Source: Bolinopsis microptera
Lineage: Eukaryota > Ctenophora > Tentaculata > Lobata > Bolinopsidae
DNA: 64,000 bases
Direction of reading: 5' to 3'
Assembly (NCBI RefSeq): GCF_026151205.1
Contig: NC_087081.1
Span: 17,840,859 to 17,904,858, forward strand
A program made the translations under genes and the position numbers. The notes under the pieces were generated by a model that saw only the letters and a program-made list of their open reading frames with translations, was not told where the DNA came from and searched no databases. Shown piece by piece: positions 30,776 to 41,499 of this stretch (position 1 is its first letter; each line of letters starts with the position of its first letter).

Positions 30776-32265
30776 GAAATAACATTTAGATGCTTCCTCC
30801 TCCTACTCTTCCTCCTCCTCCCCCTGGGTCTTCCTGATCTTCCTCAGTCCTCTTCCTCCTCCCCTCCTCAGTCCTCCTCCTACTCCTCCTCCTCGTCCTC
30901 AGTCCTCCTCATCAGTCCTCAACAGTCCTCCTCCTCCCCAGTCCTCCTCCTCCTCCTGGGTCCTCCTCCTGGGTCCTCCTCCTCCTCTTCATCCTCCTCC
31001 TCTTCCTCCTCAGTCCTCAGTCCTCCTTAGTCCTCCTCCTCATCCTTCTCCTCAGTCCTCCATCCTCCTCCTCAGTCCTCCCCCAGTCCCCCTCCTCCTC
31101 CTCCTATTCAGTCCTCCTCCTCCTCCTCCTCCTTCGCAGTCCTCCTCAGTCCTCCTCCTCCTCCTCTTCCCTCTCAGTCATCCTCCTCAGCCATCCTCCT
31201 CAGTCCTCCTCAGCCATCCTCCTCAGTCCTCCTCAGTCCTCCTCAGTCCTCCTTCTCAGTCCTCCTCCTCCTGGGTCCTCCTCCTCCTCTTCATCCTCCT
31301 CCTCTTCCTCCTCGGTCCTCAGTTCTCCTCCTCCTGGGTCCTCCTCCTCATCCTTCTCATCAGTCCTCCTCCTCCCCAGTCCTCTCCCAGTCCCCCTCCT
31401 TCTCCTCCTCCTATTCAGTCCTCCTCCTCCTCCTCCTCAGTTCTCCTCAGTCCTCCTTCTCATTTATCCTAAGTCCTCCTCCTGAGTCCTCCTCCTGAGT
31501 CCTCCTCCTCTTCCTTTTGAGTCCTCCTCCTGAGTCCTCCTCCTCCTCCCTCTCAGTCATCCTCCTCAGTCATCCTCCTCAGCTATCCTCCCCAGCCATC
31601 CTCCTCAGCCATCCTCCTCAGTACTCCTCAGTCCTCCTCCTTCTCAGTCATCGTCAGTCCTCCTCCTCAGTCCTCCTCAGTCCTCCTCCTCCTCCTGGGT
31701 CCTCCTGGGTCTTCCTGATCCTCCCCAGTCCTCTTCCTCCTCCCCTCCTCAGTCCTCCTCCTACTCTTCCTCCTCGTCCTCAGTCCTCCTCATCAGTCCT
31801 CAACAGTTCTCCTCCTCCCCAGTCCTCCTCCTCCTCCTGGGGCCTTTTCCTGGGTCCTCCTCCCCAGTCCTCCTCCTCCTGGGTCCTCCTCCTGGGTCCT
31901 CCTTCTCCTCCTCAGTCCTTCTCCTCCTCCTCCTCAGTCCTCTTCCTCCTCTTCCTCCTCCCTCTCAGTCATCCTCCTCAGCCATCCTCCTCAGCCATCC
32001 TCCTCAGTCCTCCTCCTTCTCAGTCCTCCTCCTCAGTCCTCCTCCTCCTGAGTCATCCTCCTCAGTTCTCCTCCTCCTCCTCCTAGGTCCTCCTTCTGGG
32101 TCCTCCTCCTCCTCCTCCTCCTCCTCCTCCTCCTGGGTCTTCGTGATCCTTCTCCTCCCTCTCAGTCATCCTCCTCAGTCATCCTCCTCAGTCATCCTCC
32201 TCAGCCATCCTCCTCAGCCATCCTTCTCAGCCATCCTCCTCAGTACTCTTGAGTGCTCTTCAGTC
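30776..32265. repeat. TCC/CAGTCCTCC-rich polypyrimidine tract
   Basis: Almost continuous CCTCCT and CTCAGTCCTCC units, strongly strand-biased. The Ser/Pro/Leu frames here (30773-31030, 31517-32086) are translations of simple repeat. Confidence 0.95.
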
Positions 32266-32275
32266 CTCAAAATGT

Positions 32276-32445
32276 TTGTCCGCTAATGTCCACCAATGTC
32301 CGCTAATGTCCACCAATGTCCATCCAAGTCCGCCAATGTCCGTCCGGGTCCGCCAATGTCCGTCCGGGTCCGCCAATGTCCGTCCGAGTCCGCCAATGTC
32401 CGTCCGAGTCCGCCAATGTCCGTCCGTGTCCGCCAATGTCCCAAA
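32276..32445. repeat. GTCC-rich 10/20-bp tandem repeat (right subterminal)
   Basis: Units of the type GTCCGCCAATGTCCGTCCGG repeat with small changes. All frames here are repeat artefacts. Confidence 0.9.
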
Positions 32446-32579
32446 AAACACGTCCGTTGTCTCATAAAATCCAAAAAGGACAGGACATAGGCGGACATAG
32501 ACGGACATGACACCCCCCCCCCCCCCCCCCCCCCATTAAACCACTTACCACCGGCCGATTTAAAAAAACTTAAGCTCGG

Positions 32580-33962
32580 TGCAGAAAACTGTAAAAAGTG
32601 AAATAAAAAGTTGGCCAGATGTTATCAAGAACAACAGCACCCAGAACAATCAGCAAAAACTGTGTAAGAAGCCGTGAGATCAGTGAATGACGAAGAAGAA
32701 AGATCGAGAAACTTGATTATCTACGGCGTTAAGGAGACTAAAGAAGGGGAGTAGGAGGACGCTAAGGAGACTGAAGAAGGGGAGTGGGAGGACGTTAAGG
32801 AGACTAAAGAAGGGGAGTAGGAGGACGTTAAGGAGACTAAAGAAGGGGAGTGGGAGGACGTTAAGGAGACTAAAGAAGGGGAGTGGGAGGTGACTAAAGA
32901 AGGGGAGTAGGCCCGAGTAGGAGGACGTTAAGGAGACTAAAGAGGGGGAGTGGGAGTACGTTAAGGAGACTAAAGAAGGGGAGTAGGAGGACACTAAGGA
33001 GACTAAAGAAGGGGAGTGGAAGGACGTTAAGGAGACTAAAGAAGGGGAGTGGGAGGACGTTAAGGAGACAAAAGAAGGGGAGTGGGAGGAGACTAAAGAA
33101 GGGGAGTGGGAGGACGTTAAGGAGACTAAAGAGGGGGAGTGGGAGGACGTTAAGGAGACTAAGAAGGGGAGTGGGAGGACGTTAAGGAAACTAAAGAAGG
33201 GGAGTGGGAGGAGACTAAGGAAGGGGAGTAGGAGGACGCTAAGAGACTAAAGAGGGGGAGTGGGAGGACGTTAAGGAGACTAAAGAAGGGGAGTGGGAGG
33301 ACGTTAAGCAGACTAAAGAAGGGGAGTGGGAGGACGTTAAGGAGACTAAAGAGGGGGAGTGGGAGGACGTTAAGGAGACTAAAGAAGGGGAGTAGGAGGA
33401 CGCTAAGGAGACTAAAGAAGGGGAGTGGGAGGACGTTAAGGAGACTAAAGAAGGGGAGTAGGAGGACGCTAAAGAGACTAAAGAAGGGGAGTAGGAGGAC
33501 GCTAAGGAGACTAAAGAAGGGGGGTGGGAGGACGTTAAGGAGACTAAAGAAGGGGAGTAGGAGGACGTTAAGGAGACTAAAGAAGGGGGTGGGAGGACGT
33601 TAAGGAGACTAAAGAAGGGGAGTAGGAGGACGTTAAGGAGACTAAAGAAGGGGGGTGGGAGGACGTTAAGGAGACTAAAGAAGGGGAGTGGGAGGACGTT
33701 AAGGAGACTAAAGAAGGGGGGTGGGAGGACGTTAAGGAGACTAAAGAAGGGGAGTGGGAGGACGTTGACACTCTCCGGCCTTTATCAGGTCAGTTTTTGT
33801 ACTGACCCCCTGGAGATATGCAGATTAAGTCAGTGTATCAGTGTCAGTGTCATATATATATGAAGAACGATTCAGAGAAAACGCGACCGATCCAAGTTGA
33901 GTTTCAAATCTCTAGCGATGTGGACATTATACTAAGGAATGCACACAAACTTAAAAACATGT
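32580..33962 (+). pseudogene. LINE ORF1-type protein relic, first part
   Basis: Broken frames read VKSEIKSWPDVIKNNSTQ, then VRSVNDEEERSRNLIIYGVK followed by ETKEGE. After the minisatellite they read EKTRPIQVEFQISSDVDIIL then RNAHKLKN. This is the familiar order of an RNA-binding ORF1 of non-LTR elements (R.KNLIIYG.KE..., then RP..V.F....V..ILR.A..L). The continuation, DFKSVYLAPDRTKEQRR, lies beyond an inserted LINE at 35389. Stops and frame changes show it is dead. The acidic segment after IIYGVKE is the source of the 33-bp minisatellite. Confidence 0.6.
32735..33765. repeat. 33-bp purine-rich minisatellite derived from ORF1 coding sequence
   Basis: About 30 units of GTTAAGGAGACTAAAGAAGG + GGAGTGGGAGGAC. 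In the ORF1 frame each unit is VKETKEGEWED (11 codons), which continues directly from NLIIYGVKETKEGE. Stops (GAGTAG), a few single-base indels and deletions occur. The reverse-strand Ser/Leu frames are shadows. Confidence 0.9.
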
Positions 33963-33972
33963 AGATTTTAAG

Positions 33973-35387
33973 GTCCGGTAAAGTCTATCCGGCCCCTCAC
34001 ATTGCTAAATGGAACTAGAAAAGTCCTATCCCTCGTAGCCTTGAACAGAATCAATTACCACGTTGATATGTACACTGGACCTTGGCAGGCGGCATACAAG
34101 CAGGGTCGCAGTTGTGCTGACCTGGTTTGGTCTCAGAGAATGTTGACATCAGTGGTTACCAGGCGCGAGTTTGAGTATAGTAAAATCAACATTGACATGA
34201 CCGCTGCGTTTAATACCATCCGCAGACAGACCATCATCAACCTCCTCATTGATGCAGGATGCTCTAGAGACGACATTCGCCTGGTTCAGTACCTCCTCTC
34301 AAATACAAAGCTCAAGGTGACGGTCAACAGAGCTGAGTCTGGTGAATTCGTGATTAATATTGGAGCTTACCAGGGAGACAGTCTGGCAGGTAAAGTGTTT
34401 ACATTGACCCTTGCCGGTGCCCTGAATCACATCAGAGCCGTGATCAGTGTCACAATTCCTAGACCGAACCCCCCAGTCTCTGATAGAGGCCTCCCGTTAG
34501 AGTCCGCCTATGCTGACGAAGCTGAGCTTCTGAGTGAAGATGGTCAGAGTCTGGTGAAGATACTAGAAATTGCCAGTGACATACTAAAGGACTGGAGTCT
34601 CTTTGTTAACGAATCAAAGACGGTGTTTACAAGAGTGTATTTGGCAGAGACAGATGCTTTAGATGCCCATTTCAATAAAATCAGAGGAAATGAAGAGTGG
34701 CGAGAGTCAGTGCTATTAGGATCAAAGCTCTGTTCAGAAAGAGATATTGTCAACAGACGCAACAAAGCCAATGTTGCCTTCTACACCTACAAGAAAGTCT
34801 GGTTGAATAGTTCTGTTCAGATCAGTGAGAGTAGAAAGCTGAAGTTGTACGAAGCTCTTGTCACGCCAGTGTTGTTGTATAACTGTAGCAGCTGGGCTGC
34901 TCCTGAAACCGTAATGGCATCTGTCGACGTTCTTCAAAGGAAGCATCTGAGACAGATAATCAACACCTATTGGCCTACGGTTATCAGTAACGAGAACTTA
35001 TATAAGAGATGTAATGTCAGTCCCCTTACTGAAAGGATCAAGAAAGCACGATGGAAGATGCTTGGGCACGTTCTCAGAAGCGGTGATGACACTCCCGCTT
35101 TCTTATCTTTTAGATTTGCATGTTTAGGATGTCTTGACTACAAAGGAAGGAGGGGCAGACCTCAAATTTATTTGATTTATTATTAAAAGACATTATGACG
35201 AAGAATATTATTGTGATTGTAAATAAAAGATTTAGTTTAAGTAATTTCAACGATTTAGTGTACAAAGCTCATGATAGACGTTTATGGAGAAGCTATGGGT
35301 GAGTCGAGACTACTCGGCCACTCGATTTTATGATTTATTTCCTATTATCTTGTGTTTGCTGTATATAGTTGATTAATAATAATAATA
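33973..35387 (+). mobile_element. 5'-truncated LINE with 10-bp target duplication
   Basis: AGATTTTAAG occurs at 33963-33972 and 35388-35397, exactly flanking the insert. The insert ends in an (AAT)n tail. The insertion split the ORF1 relic at its DFKSVYL segment. Confidence 0.85.
33975..35301 (+). pseudogene. Reverse transcriptase of the inserted LINE, YADE active site, frameshifted end
   Basis: Coding sequence begins at the truncation with VKSIRPLTLLNGTRKVLSLV. The conserved frame from 34002 has GRSCADLVW, NIDMTAAFNTI, GAYQGDSLAGKVFT and YADE at 34509-34520. The second catalytic Asp of YxDD is thus Glu, so activity is doubtful. The tail has LLYNCSSWA, WKMLGHVLRSGDDTPAFLS and GRRGRPQ. The main frame stops at 35186, but the adjacent frame continues FDLLLKDIMTKN ... 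LVYKAHDRRLWRSYG to about 35301, so a single-base frameshift lies near 35165. The QGDSL.GK.FT form separates it from the two other LINE families in this window. I do not assign a clade. Confidence 0.8.
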
Positions 35388-35388
35388 A

Positions 35389-35535
35389 GATTTTAAGTCA
35401 GTGTATCTTGCACCGGATAGGACAAAAGAGCAGAGAAGGATACACAGTGGACTTGTCAAAAAGATGAAAGAACTAAATAAAGCAGGACAATTGCAAAAAT
35501 CAGAGGCAATAGTTCATTGTTTTAGTGAGATGTAA
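35389..35535 (+). pseudogene. LINE ORF1-type relic, last part
   Basis: The frame reads DFKSVYLAPDRTKEQRRIHS then GLVKKMKELNKAGQLQKSEA and stops at 35533-35535. It is the C-terminal continuation of the relic at 32580-33962. A DFKSVYLAPDRT segment followed by a Lys/Glu-rich helix is typical of such ORF1 proteins. One or two bases are missing at the junction, so the frame was already broken or lost at insertion. Confidence 0.65.
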
Positions 35536-35945
35536 TTGTAAAGCCTTATAGATACAAGTACACTGAGTGTAATCAGAATTTGTATATGTTTAAATGTTCT
35601 TATTCTTTATCTACGTGCCGAATCACTGCCGATACTGTGTAGTTTGTTATACATAGTAATTAGTATGTGTTTAGTGTAAGTTTATTCTATAAACCGTTTT
35701 CAATATGTATTATTTACGATGCAGGAGTTTGTGTGGAGTTTAAGGTAGAAGAAAGAACTGTGGCTCATATTTAAAAAAAATATTTATGTCAAGGCATAAT
35801 ACTATATTTAGCTCTATACTATACTATGTTAAGGTCAGCCTTGATCCGTTGCGGGTCTGGTAAGTAGGTGCGGGATAGTTTTCTCGGCACTATACCGAAA
35901 AAACCAGCCACGTACCTCTTACCATGCCATACCATACTGATCTAG
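35536..35945. other. Intron sequence upstream of exon d
   Basis: AT-rich with no gene. It ends in ACTGATCTAG, the acceptor that gives the correct phase for the next exon. Confidence 0.5.
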
Positions 35946-36208
35946 CTCAGATCAGTGGTCTCCGAAATAATTATTATGATAATTTCCAAACCTCACCACA
36001 ACATGTACCCGTAACTATTTCAGCTGTAGAGGAGGAAGTTCTGCCCCCTCCCTCTCCCAAGAAGGCTGGTGAGGGTTATTCAGCTCCAAAACCGCAAGTT
36101 ACATACAGACCCTATACTTTAAAAGAGTACGGAGCAATGAAGAGAAGTTTTGGTTACAGAACAGGTGGACTAGGACCTGATACCTTAAATACTGCTTATA
36201 AATCAAAG
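35946..36208 (+). CDS. jhy: Host gene exon d, JHY-like (PYTLKEY / GGLGPD)
   Basis: The acceptor after CTAG continues the phase-1 end of exon c (H-A-QISGLRNNYYDN). The exon encodes an acidic/proline segment (VEEEVLPPPSPKKAG), then VTYRPYTLKEYGAMKRSFGY and RTGGLGPDTLNTAYKSK, and ends at phase 0 before GTTAGT. The pairing PYTL.(E/K)(D/E)Y...GGLGPD is what I associate with vertebrate JHY (C11orf63), needed for ependymal cilia; this is from memory and untested. The last 56 bases plus 9 bases of intron are repeated about 21 more times downstream. Two introns beside it are very long and filled with repeats. Alternative: another ciliary protein with the same motif. Confidence 0.55.
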
Positions 36209-37576
36209 GTTAGTTTAGTTACAGAGCAGGTGGACTAGGACCTGATACCTTAAATACTGCTTATAAATCAAAGGTTAGTTTAGTTACAGAACAGGTGGAC
36301 TAGGACCTGATACCTTAAATACTGCTTATAAATCAAAGGTTAGTTTAGTTACAGAACAGGTGGACTAGGACCTGATACCTTAAATACTGCTTATAAATCA
36401 AAGGTTAGTTTAGTTACAGAACAGGTGGACTAGGACCTGATACCTTAAATACTGCTTATAAATCAAAGGTTAGTTTAGTTACAGAGCAGGTGGACTAGGA
36501 CCTGATACCTTAAATACTGCTTATAAATCAAAGGTTAGTTTAGTTACAGAGCAGGTGGACTAGGACCTGATACCTTAAATACTGCTTATAAATCAAAGGT
36601 TAGTTTAGTTACAGAGCAGGTGGACTAGGACCTGATACTTAAATACTGCTTATAAATCAAAGGTTAGTTTAGTTACAGAGCAGGTGGACTAGGACCTGAT
36701 ACCTTAAATACTGCTTATAAATCAAAGGTTAGTTTAGTTACAGAGCAGGTGGACTAGGACCTGATACCTTAAATACTGCTTATAAATCAAAGGTTAGTTT
36801 AGTTACAGAGCAGGTGGACTAGGACCTGATACCTTAAATACTGCTTATAAATCAAAGGTTAGTTTAGTTACAGAGCAGGTGGACTAGGACCTGATACCTT
36901 AAATACTGCTTATAAATCAAAGGTTAGTTTAGTTACAGAGCAGGTGGACTAGGACCTGATACCTTAAATACTGCTTATAAATCAAAGGTTAGTTTAGTTA
37001 CAGAGCAGGTGGACTAGGACCTGATACCTTAAATACTGCTTATAAATCAAAGGTTAGTTTAGTTACAGAGCAGGTGGACTAGGACCTGATACCTTAAATA
37101 CTGCTTATAAATCAAAGGTTAGTTTAGTTACAGAGCAGGTGGACTAGGACCTGATACCTTAAATACTGCTTATAAATCAAAGGTTAGTTTAGTTACAGAG
37201 CAGGTGGACTAGGACCTGATACCTTAAATACTGCTTATAAATCAAAGGTTAGTTTAGTTACAGAGCAGGTGGACTAGGACCTGATACCTTAAATACTGCT
37301 TATAAATCAAAGGTTAGTTTAGTTACAGAGCAGGTGGACTAGGACCTGATACCTTAAATACTGCTTATAAATCAAAGGTTAGTTTAGTTACAGAGCAGGT
37401 GGACTAGGACCTGATACCTTAAATACTGCTTATAAATCAAAGGTTAGTTTAGTTACAGAGCAGGTGGACTAGGACCTGATACCTTAAATACTGCTTATAA
37501 ATCAAAGGTTAGTTTAGTTACAGAGCAGGTGGACTAGGACCTGATACCTTAAATACTGCTTATAAATCAAAGGTTA
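36153..37576. repeat. 65-bp satellite made from the end of exon d plus its splice donor, about 22 copies
   Basis: The unit is GTTACAGAGCAGGTGGACTA...AAATCAAAGGTTAGTTTA. The first copy is the exon itself (36153-36208) with its intron start. Every unit keeps the donor AAG|GTTAGT and an acceptor-like TTACAG. One copy (near 36640) is 64 bp long. The last copy is followed by GTTATTTGTG. Read through, the exon frame stops after VSLVTEQVD. Confidence 0.95.
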
Positions 37577-39089
37577 TTTGTGATTTTGACACCACCTAGG
37601 GGACCAATTTGCGGGACTTAGAGTATTTATTCCTTGACCAATTTTTTATTTCGACCCAGCCAAAAAAGTTTCAATAGTATGTCGTTCACGGTTTTCGCGG
37701 TAACGCCTTAACATGCTCAAAACCATGCTTTGGGGTGCTTCATTTGTAGCTACTAGTCTCCTGAACACAAATATAAAGTTTTATCAAAATTGGATAAAAA
37801 TTGGCTGAGTTATGAGTAAAATACTATATTACCATATTTGGGCATATGCACCAATTTTGATAGATTTTAACCCATAAATTGGTCAATTATCAATGTTTTT
37901 AGATGAGACAAACTTTGCACATTTCAGAATTTGGCAGCCAAAGTTTTTTAAATGCCCAACTCAAAATTCCACTCCAAAACTTAAGGTCATTAGGCAATTC
38001 TACGTTGGTTCTGAAAATTTCATGAAATAATATTGAAACCCTATTGAATTCTATTATTTTGAGCGAAATCAGTTTCGCGAATATCGCGAACTGAGAAATG
38101 GTCGATTTTGTTCATTTTTTGCGATTATTTGAACACAGAATCCACAGTTAGGTAGATATTGAGCTGATAAACATAGAGAATGTGTAGTATAGGCTTACCT
38201 TTCATATAAAACTGATATATTACTGGTGCCGCTCGCTTACAAGTAAATGTATTATCTCAGTATCTCAGCTCAGCGTCCAGACTTAGTAACACAGCTGGAG
38301 TTGCTGATACGACAAGGTGTTCACTTTTTGAAGCAATAACTAACTTCCCGCTAACTTCTACAGTGTATTAACATATGACATAAAAGATTCGTTTTCACTT
38401 GTTTGCATGAAAAGCATTAATTGAAAAGAGGTTTTGCCGCTTTTCATAAAAAATGGAACAAATGAGTGTCTCTTCATGGTCAGCTCCTCGCCATGTTGAT
38501 TAGCAGTTTTCTCTCAGATGTGTCCTTGTACCTCGTCCCATACCCGAGGCCAGTCGTGCCTACTAACTCTTAGTTGTGAATTTGTGACGTCATGACAAGT
38601 GGTGTGGTCTTTCAGCTCTTTGGGATAAACCTCATGGTAAAAATACACTTTTTTGATGTGGGGCCAGGGGTCACTTGAGTTACAAAATTGATGTCCCTTA
38701 ATTAGGAGGTGCACTACTATAATAATATGTAGATGTTCTTCAGCTGCAATCCTTTCTGGTCTCTACTCCTGTAGAGGACGTTGTGGTACAAGGATGTGCA
38801 GTCCCTGGCCACGTTTCAAGGAATATATTACACATTGCCTCAAGCTCTCTCACTTATGTGGTGGGAAGGTTGTATACAGTAAACCCCATTCCCATGACAT
38901 CTTAATAATGATGAGGTGGTTATAAACCTGTCGCTTCTAACATAACAATAATTAAGTATCCGAAAAGTTGAATGGGATAAATTGAAACTACTAATTCTCT
39001 AAATAAGGTCAAAAACATTAAGCACACCTTACTCTCAGTTATAGTATAGCGGGATCCTGTGTTCCTCTATATTATATGGATTAAGATAT
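37577..39089. other. No gene seen
   Basis: AT-rich intronic-type sequence. The reverse frame at 38514-38714 has no domain or other support. Confidence 0.5.
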
Positions 39090-39237
39090 AGAATATATCA
39101 AAACAAACAAGTTCTATAGAATATATCAAAACAAACAAGTTCTATAGAATATATCAAAACAAACAAGTTCTATAGAATATATATCAAAACAAACAAGTTC
39201 TATAGAATACATCAAAACAAGAAAGTTCTATCAAACC
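39090..39237. repeat. 28-bp tandem repeat, 5 copies
   Basis: GAATATATCAAAACAAACAA + GTTCTATA, with one copy 2 bp longer and a last divergent copy. Confidence 0.9.
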
Positions 39238-39411
39238 TAAGTATTAAATTGTTACAATAATATAAATAGTTCATGACACAATGTTTTAGGATTTATAACA
39301 TATAAAAAAGTAATTTAACTCGAAAAGAAAGTATTTAGTTGATAAGATGATTGCTCAAATCAGACAGTTCCAACTTGAAAAGGTTTAGTTTCATAGAGGT
39401 AAAGGTAGGGC

Positions 39412-39837
39412 TACACCACGTGTCATGACGTCACACCACGTGTCATGACGTCACACCACGTGTCATGACGTCACACCACGTGTCATGACGTCACACCACG
39501 TGTCATGACGTCACACCACGTGTCATGACGTCACACCACGTGTCATGACGTCACACCACAAGTCATGACGTCACACCACGTGTCATGACGTCACACCACG
39601 TGTCATGACGTCACACCACTTGTCATGACGTCACACCACGTGTCATGATGTCACACCACGTGTCATGACGTCACACCATGTGTCATGACGTCACACCACG
39701 TGTCATGACGTCACACCACGTGTCATGACGTCACGCCACGTGTCATGACGTCACACCACGTGTCATGACGTCACACCACGTGTCATGACGTCACACCACG
39801 TGTCATGACGTCACACCACGTGTCATGACGTCACACT
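39412..39837. repeat. 20-bp satellite of CACGTG and TGACGTCA boxes, 21 copies
   Basis: The unit is ACACCACGTGTCATGACGTC. Each unit holds three palindromes: CACGTG, TCATGA and TGACGTCA. The array is bracketed by AAAGGTAGGGCTACAC (39402-39417 and 39838-39853). Degraded versions continue at 40530-40920. Confidence 0.95.
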
Positions 39838-40440
39838 AAAGGTAGGGCTACACACTTTCTTCTTATCTTCCTCTTCTCGTATTGCTAGAGTAGACAAGCT
39901 GTCAGTAAGAAATAGAACCATTCCTACTTATAGGGCTGAACTAAAAGTTAAGTGCGGAAAGCCGAAAGTCATTACAGAATTACCAAATTATATCAATCAA
40001 CCATTCTCATATTTTCCACTATTGAGTTAGCACTTACCATTTCATGGGAGTGTGCTGAGTTGTTACAGAGCGCGCCGCACACGTGCAAGTTGGGTAAACG
40101 TTCTCATAGCAGACTGCAACATCTCGCAAAATACCTGCAGCCGGTTTGGCGAATATTAGAAAACATGCACTATTTTTAGAAAACATGCACTATTTAGCTA
40201 TTTTTGTCACATTTTTTACTAAAATGTTTGTAAACCAAATTATCATCTTCCACTACAGGATTTTAAAATGCAACTAATTTTAGCTCGAAAATTAAATTTT
40301 ATTTGCAAATAATTATCACAAATGAAAATATATAATGTCGGTATGGATTAATCTTATTGCCTAAATGAATTGATTTTATACCTTAACCAAGTACAGCGAT
40401 TGAATGATAAGTAAGCGTTAATTTGCTGAATTTAAATTTT
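39838..40440. other. No gene seen
   Basis: AT-rich spacer; ATTAGAAAACATGCACTATTT-like text is duplicated at about 40155-40195. The frame at 39952-40179 has no domain. Confidence 0.5.
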
Positions 40441-41020
40441 AGTATTTTGAAAAAAACGGGTCAGCGGGTCTTTTCATGAAGCATAGTGAGTTAATTTAGT
40501 GTCAAACGTCCCCAAAACCCCTTTTTGAAAGCCCCCCACCCCGTGGCATGACGTCACAACCCCCGTTTTCAATAAGGGCACAAACCCCGTGTCATGACGG
40601 GCAAAAACTTAATAATAGTTTTTATTAGAACTTAAAAGGGTCAGGGCGGGCGTCCCCATGAAGCAGAAGTAGAGTCTACCTTGGGGTTTGGGGTCCCCCA
40701 AAACCAACCCTGTCTTTACGTCACACCCCCCGGGCAGACGTTTACAAAATTAAAAATAGTATTAATTTAACTAAAGGGTCACGGGTCGTCTCATGAAGCA
40801 TAAGTGAGCACAATTTAGTGTCTTTACGTCACACCACGGGGTCATGACCCTCACACCACGTGGGCAAGACGTCACAAACCCCTGTCATGACGTCCCCAAA
40901 AAACCACGTGCCCCTACGCCCCCTTAATTTAAAAGTATTTTTTGAACTAAAGGGTCAGGGGTTTGTTCAAAGAAGCTTTGTGAGTCTCCAAATTTAGGGG
41001 TTGTGGGGTTAGAATCCTCC
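40441..41020. repeat. Degraded ~150-bp tandem unit
   Basis: About four rough copies of GGGTC...TCATGAAGCATA(A)GTGAG...AATTTAGTGTC followed by CACACCACG/TGACGTCA text. The unit includes the 20-bp CACGTG/TGACGTCA motif of 39412-39837. Confidence 0.6.
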
Positions 41021-41499
41021 CCTTTTTTGTAGGTATCTCAGTGCTTCCGGAGGAAAATTGGGCGAAGTTCAAACTTTTCCCCCGGGTTTTTTAAAATCCC
41101 CCACCTTCTGGGTATCTCTTCTTTTTTAACCCATAGGAACTCCAGGGGCGTTACCTGGCCACGCAGCTATAACCGTGGGGGTCCTAAAAATTGTTTTTAA
41201 AATTTATTTCGGCAAAAAGGGTTTTTAAATTTAAAAAAAATTTTACCCCAGGGTCCTAAACTTGGGGGTTTTGTAGAGGGAGTAGGAGAAAAAATGAGTT
41301 ACAAACCAGAAGTCTCATCAAGAACTGCCGAGATTTGTTTTTCCCTTTTTGTATCGTTCGTTTTTTAGGGGCATTTCTTAACTATTTTTTCTTCGTTTCT
41401 GTCTTCTTGGCAATTTCTGGGGCTTTTTTCTTGTCCCGATCCCCCAAAAAGGGTTTCGTGTCAGGGGGGCTTTATTCAGTCCCAAATTAGCAAAACTCA

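Larger units (their letters stand above)
30462..32534. mobile_element. 2.07-kb element with poly(G)-headed inverted ends
   Basis: The left end is 18 G then TGTCACGTCCGTCTATGTCC. The right end, read on the other strand, is 22 G then TGTCATGTCCGTCTATGTCC. ATTAAA lies immediately outside both ends (30456-30461, 32535-32540). Subterminal repeats are also inverted: (GGACATAGGC)n on the left (30526-30625) and GTCC-rich units on the right (32276-32445). The middle is a simple TCC-rich tract. No transposase frame is present, so it is non-autonomous. The superfamily is unknown to me. A solo right end is at 17260-17336. Confidence 0.7.

Noticed and set aside
30773-32086. Ser/Pro/Leu-rich open frames
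   Set aside because: Translation of TCC-rich simple repeat; no start context, domain or composition of a real protein.
32680-33771. Reverse-strand Ser/Leu/Pro repeat proteins
   Set aside because: Shadow of the 33-bp minisatellite, whose sense frame derives from a LINE ORF1 on the plus strand.
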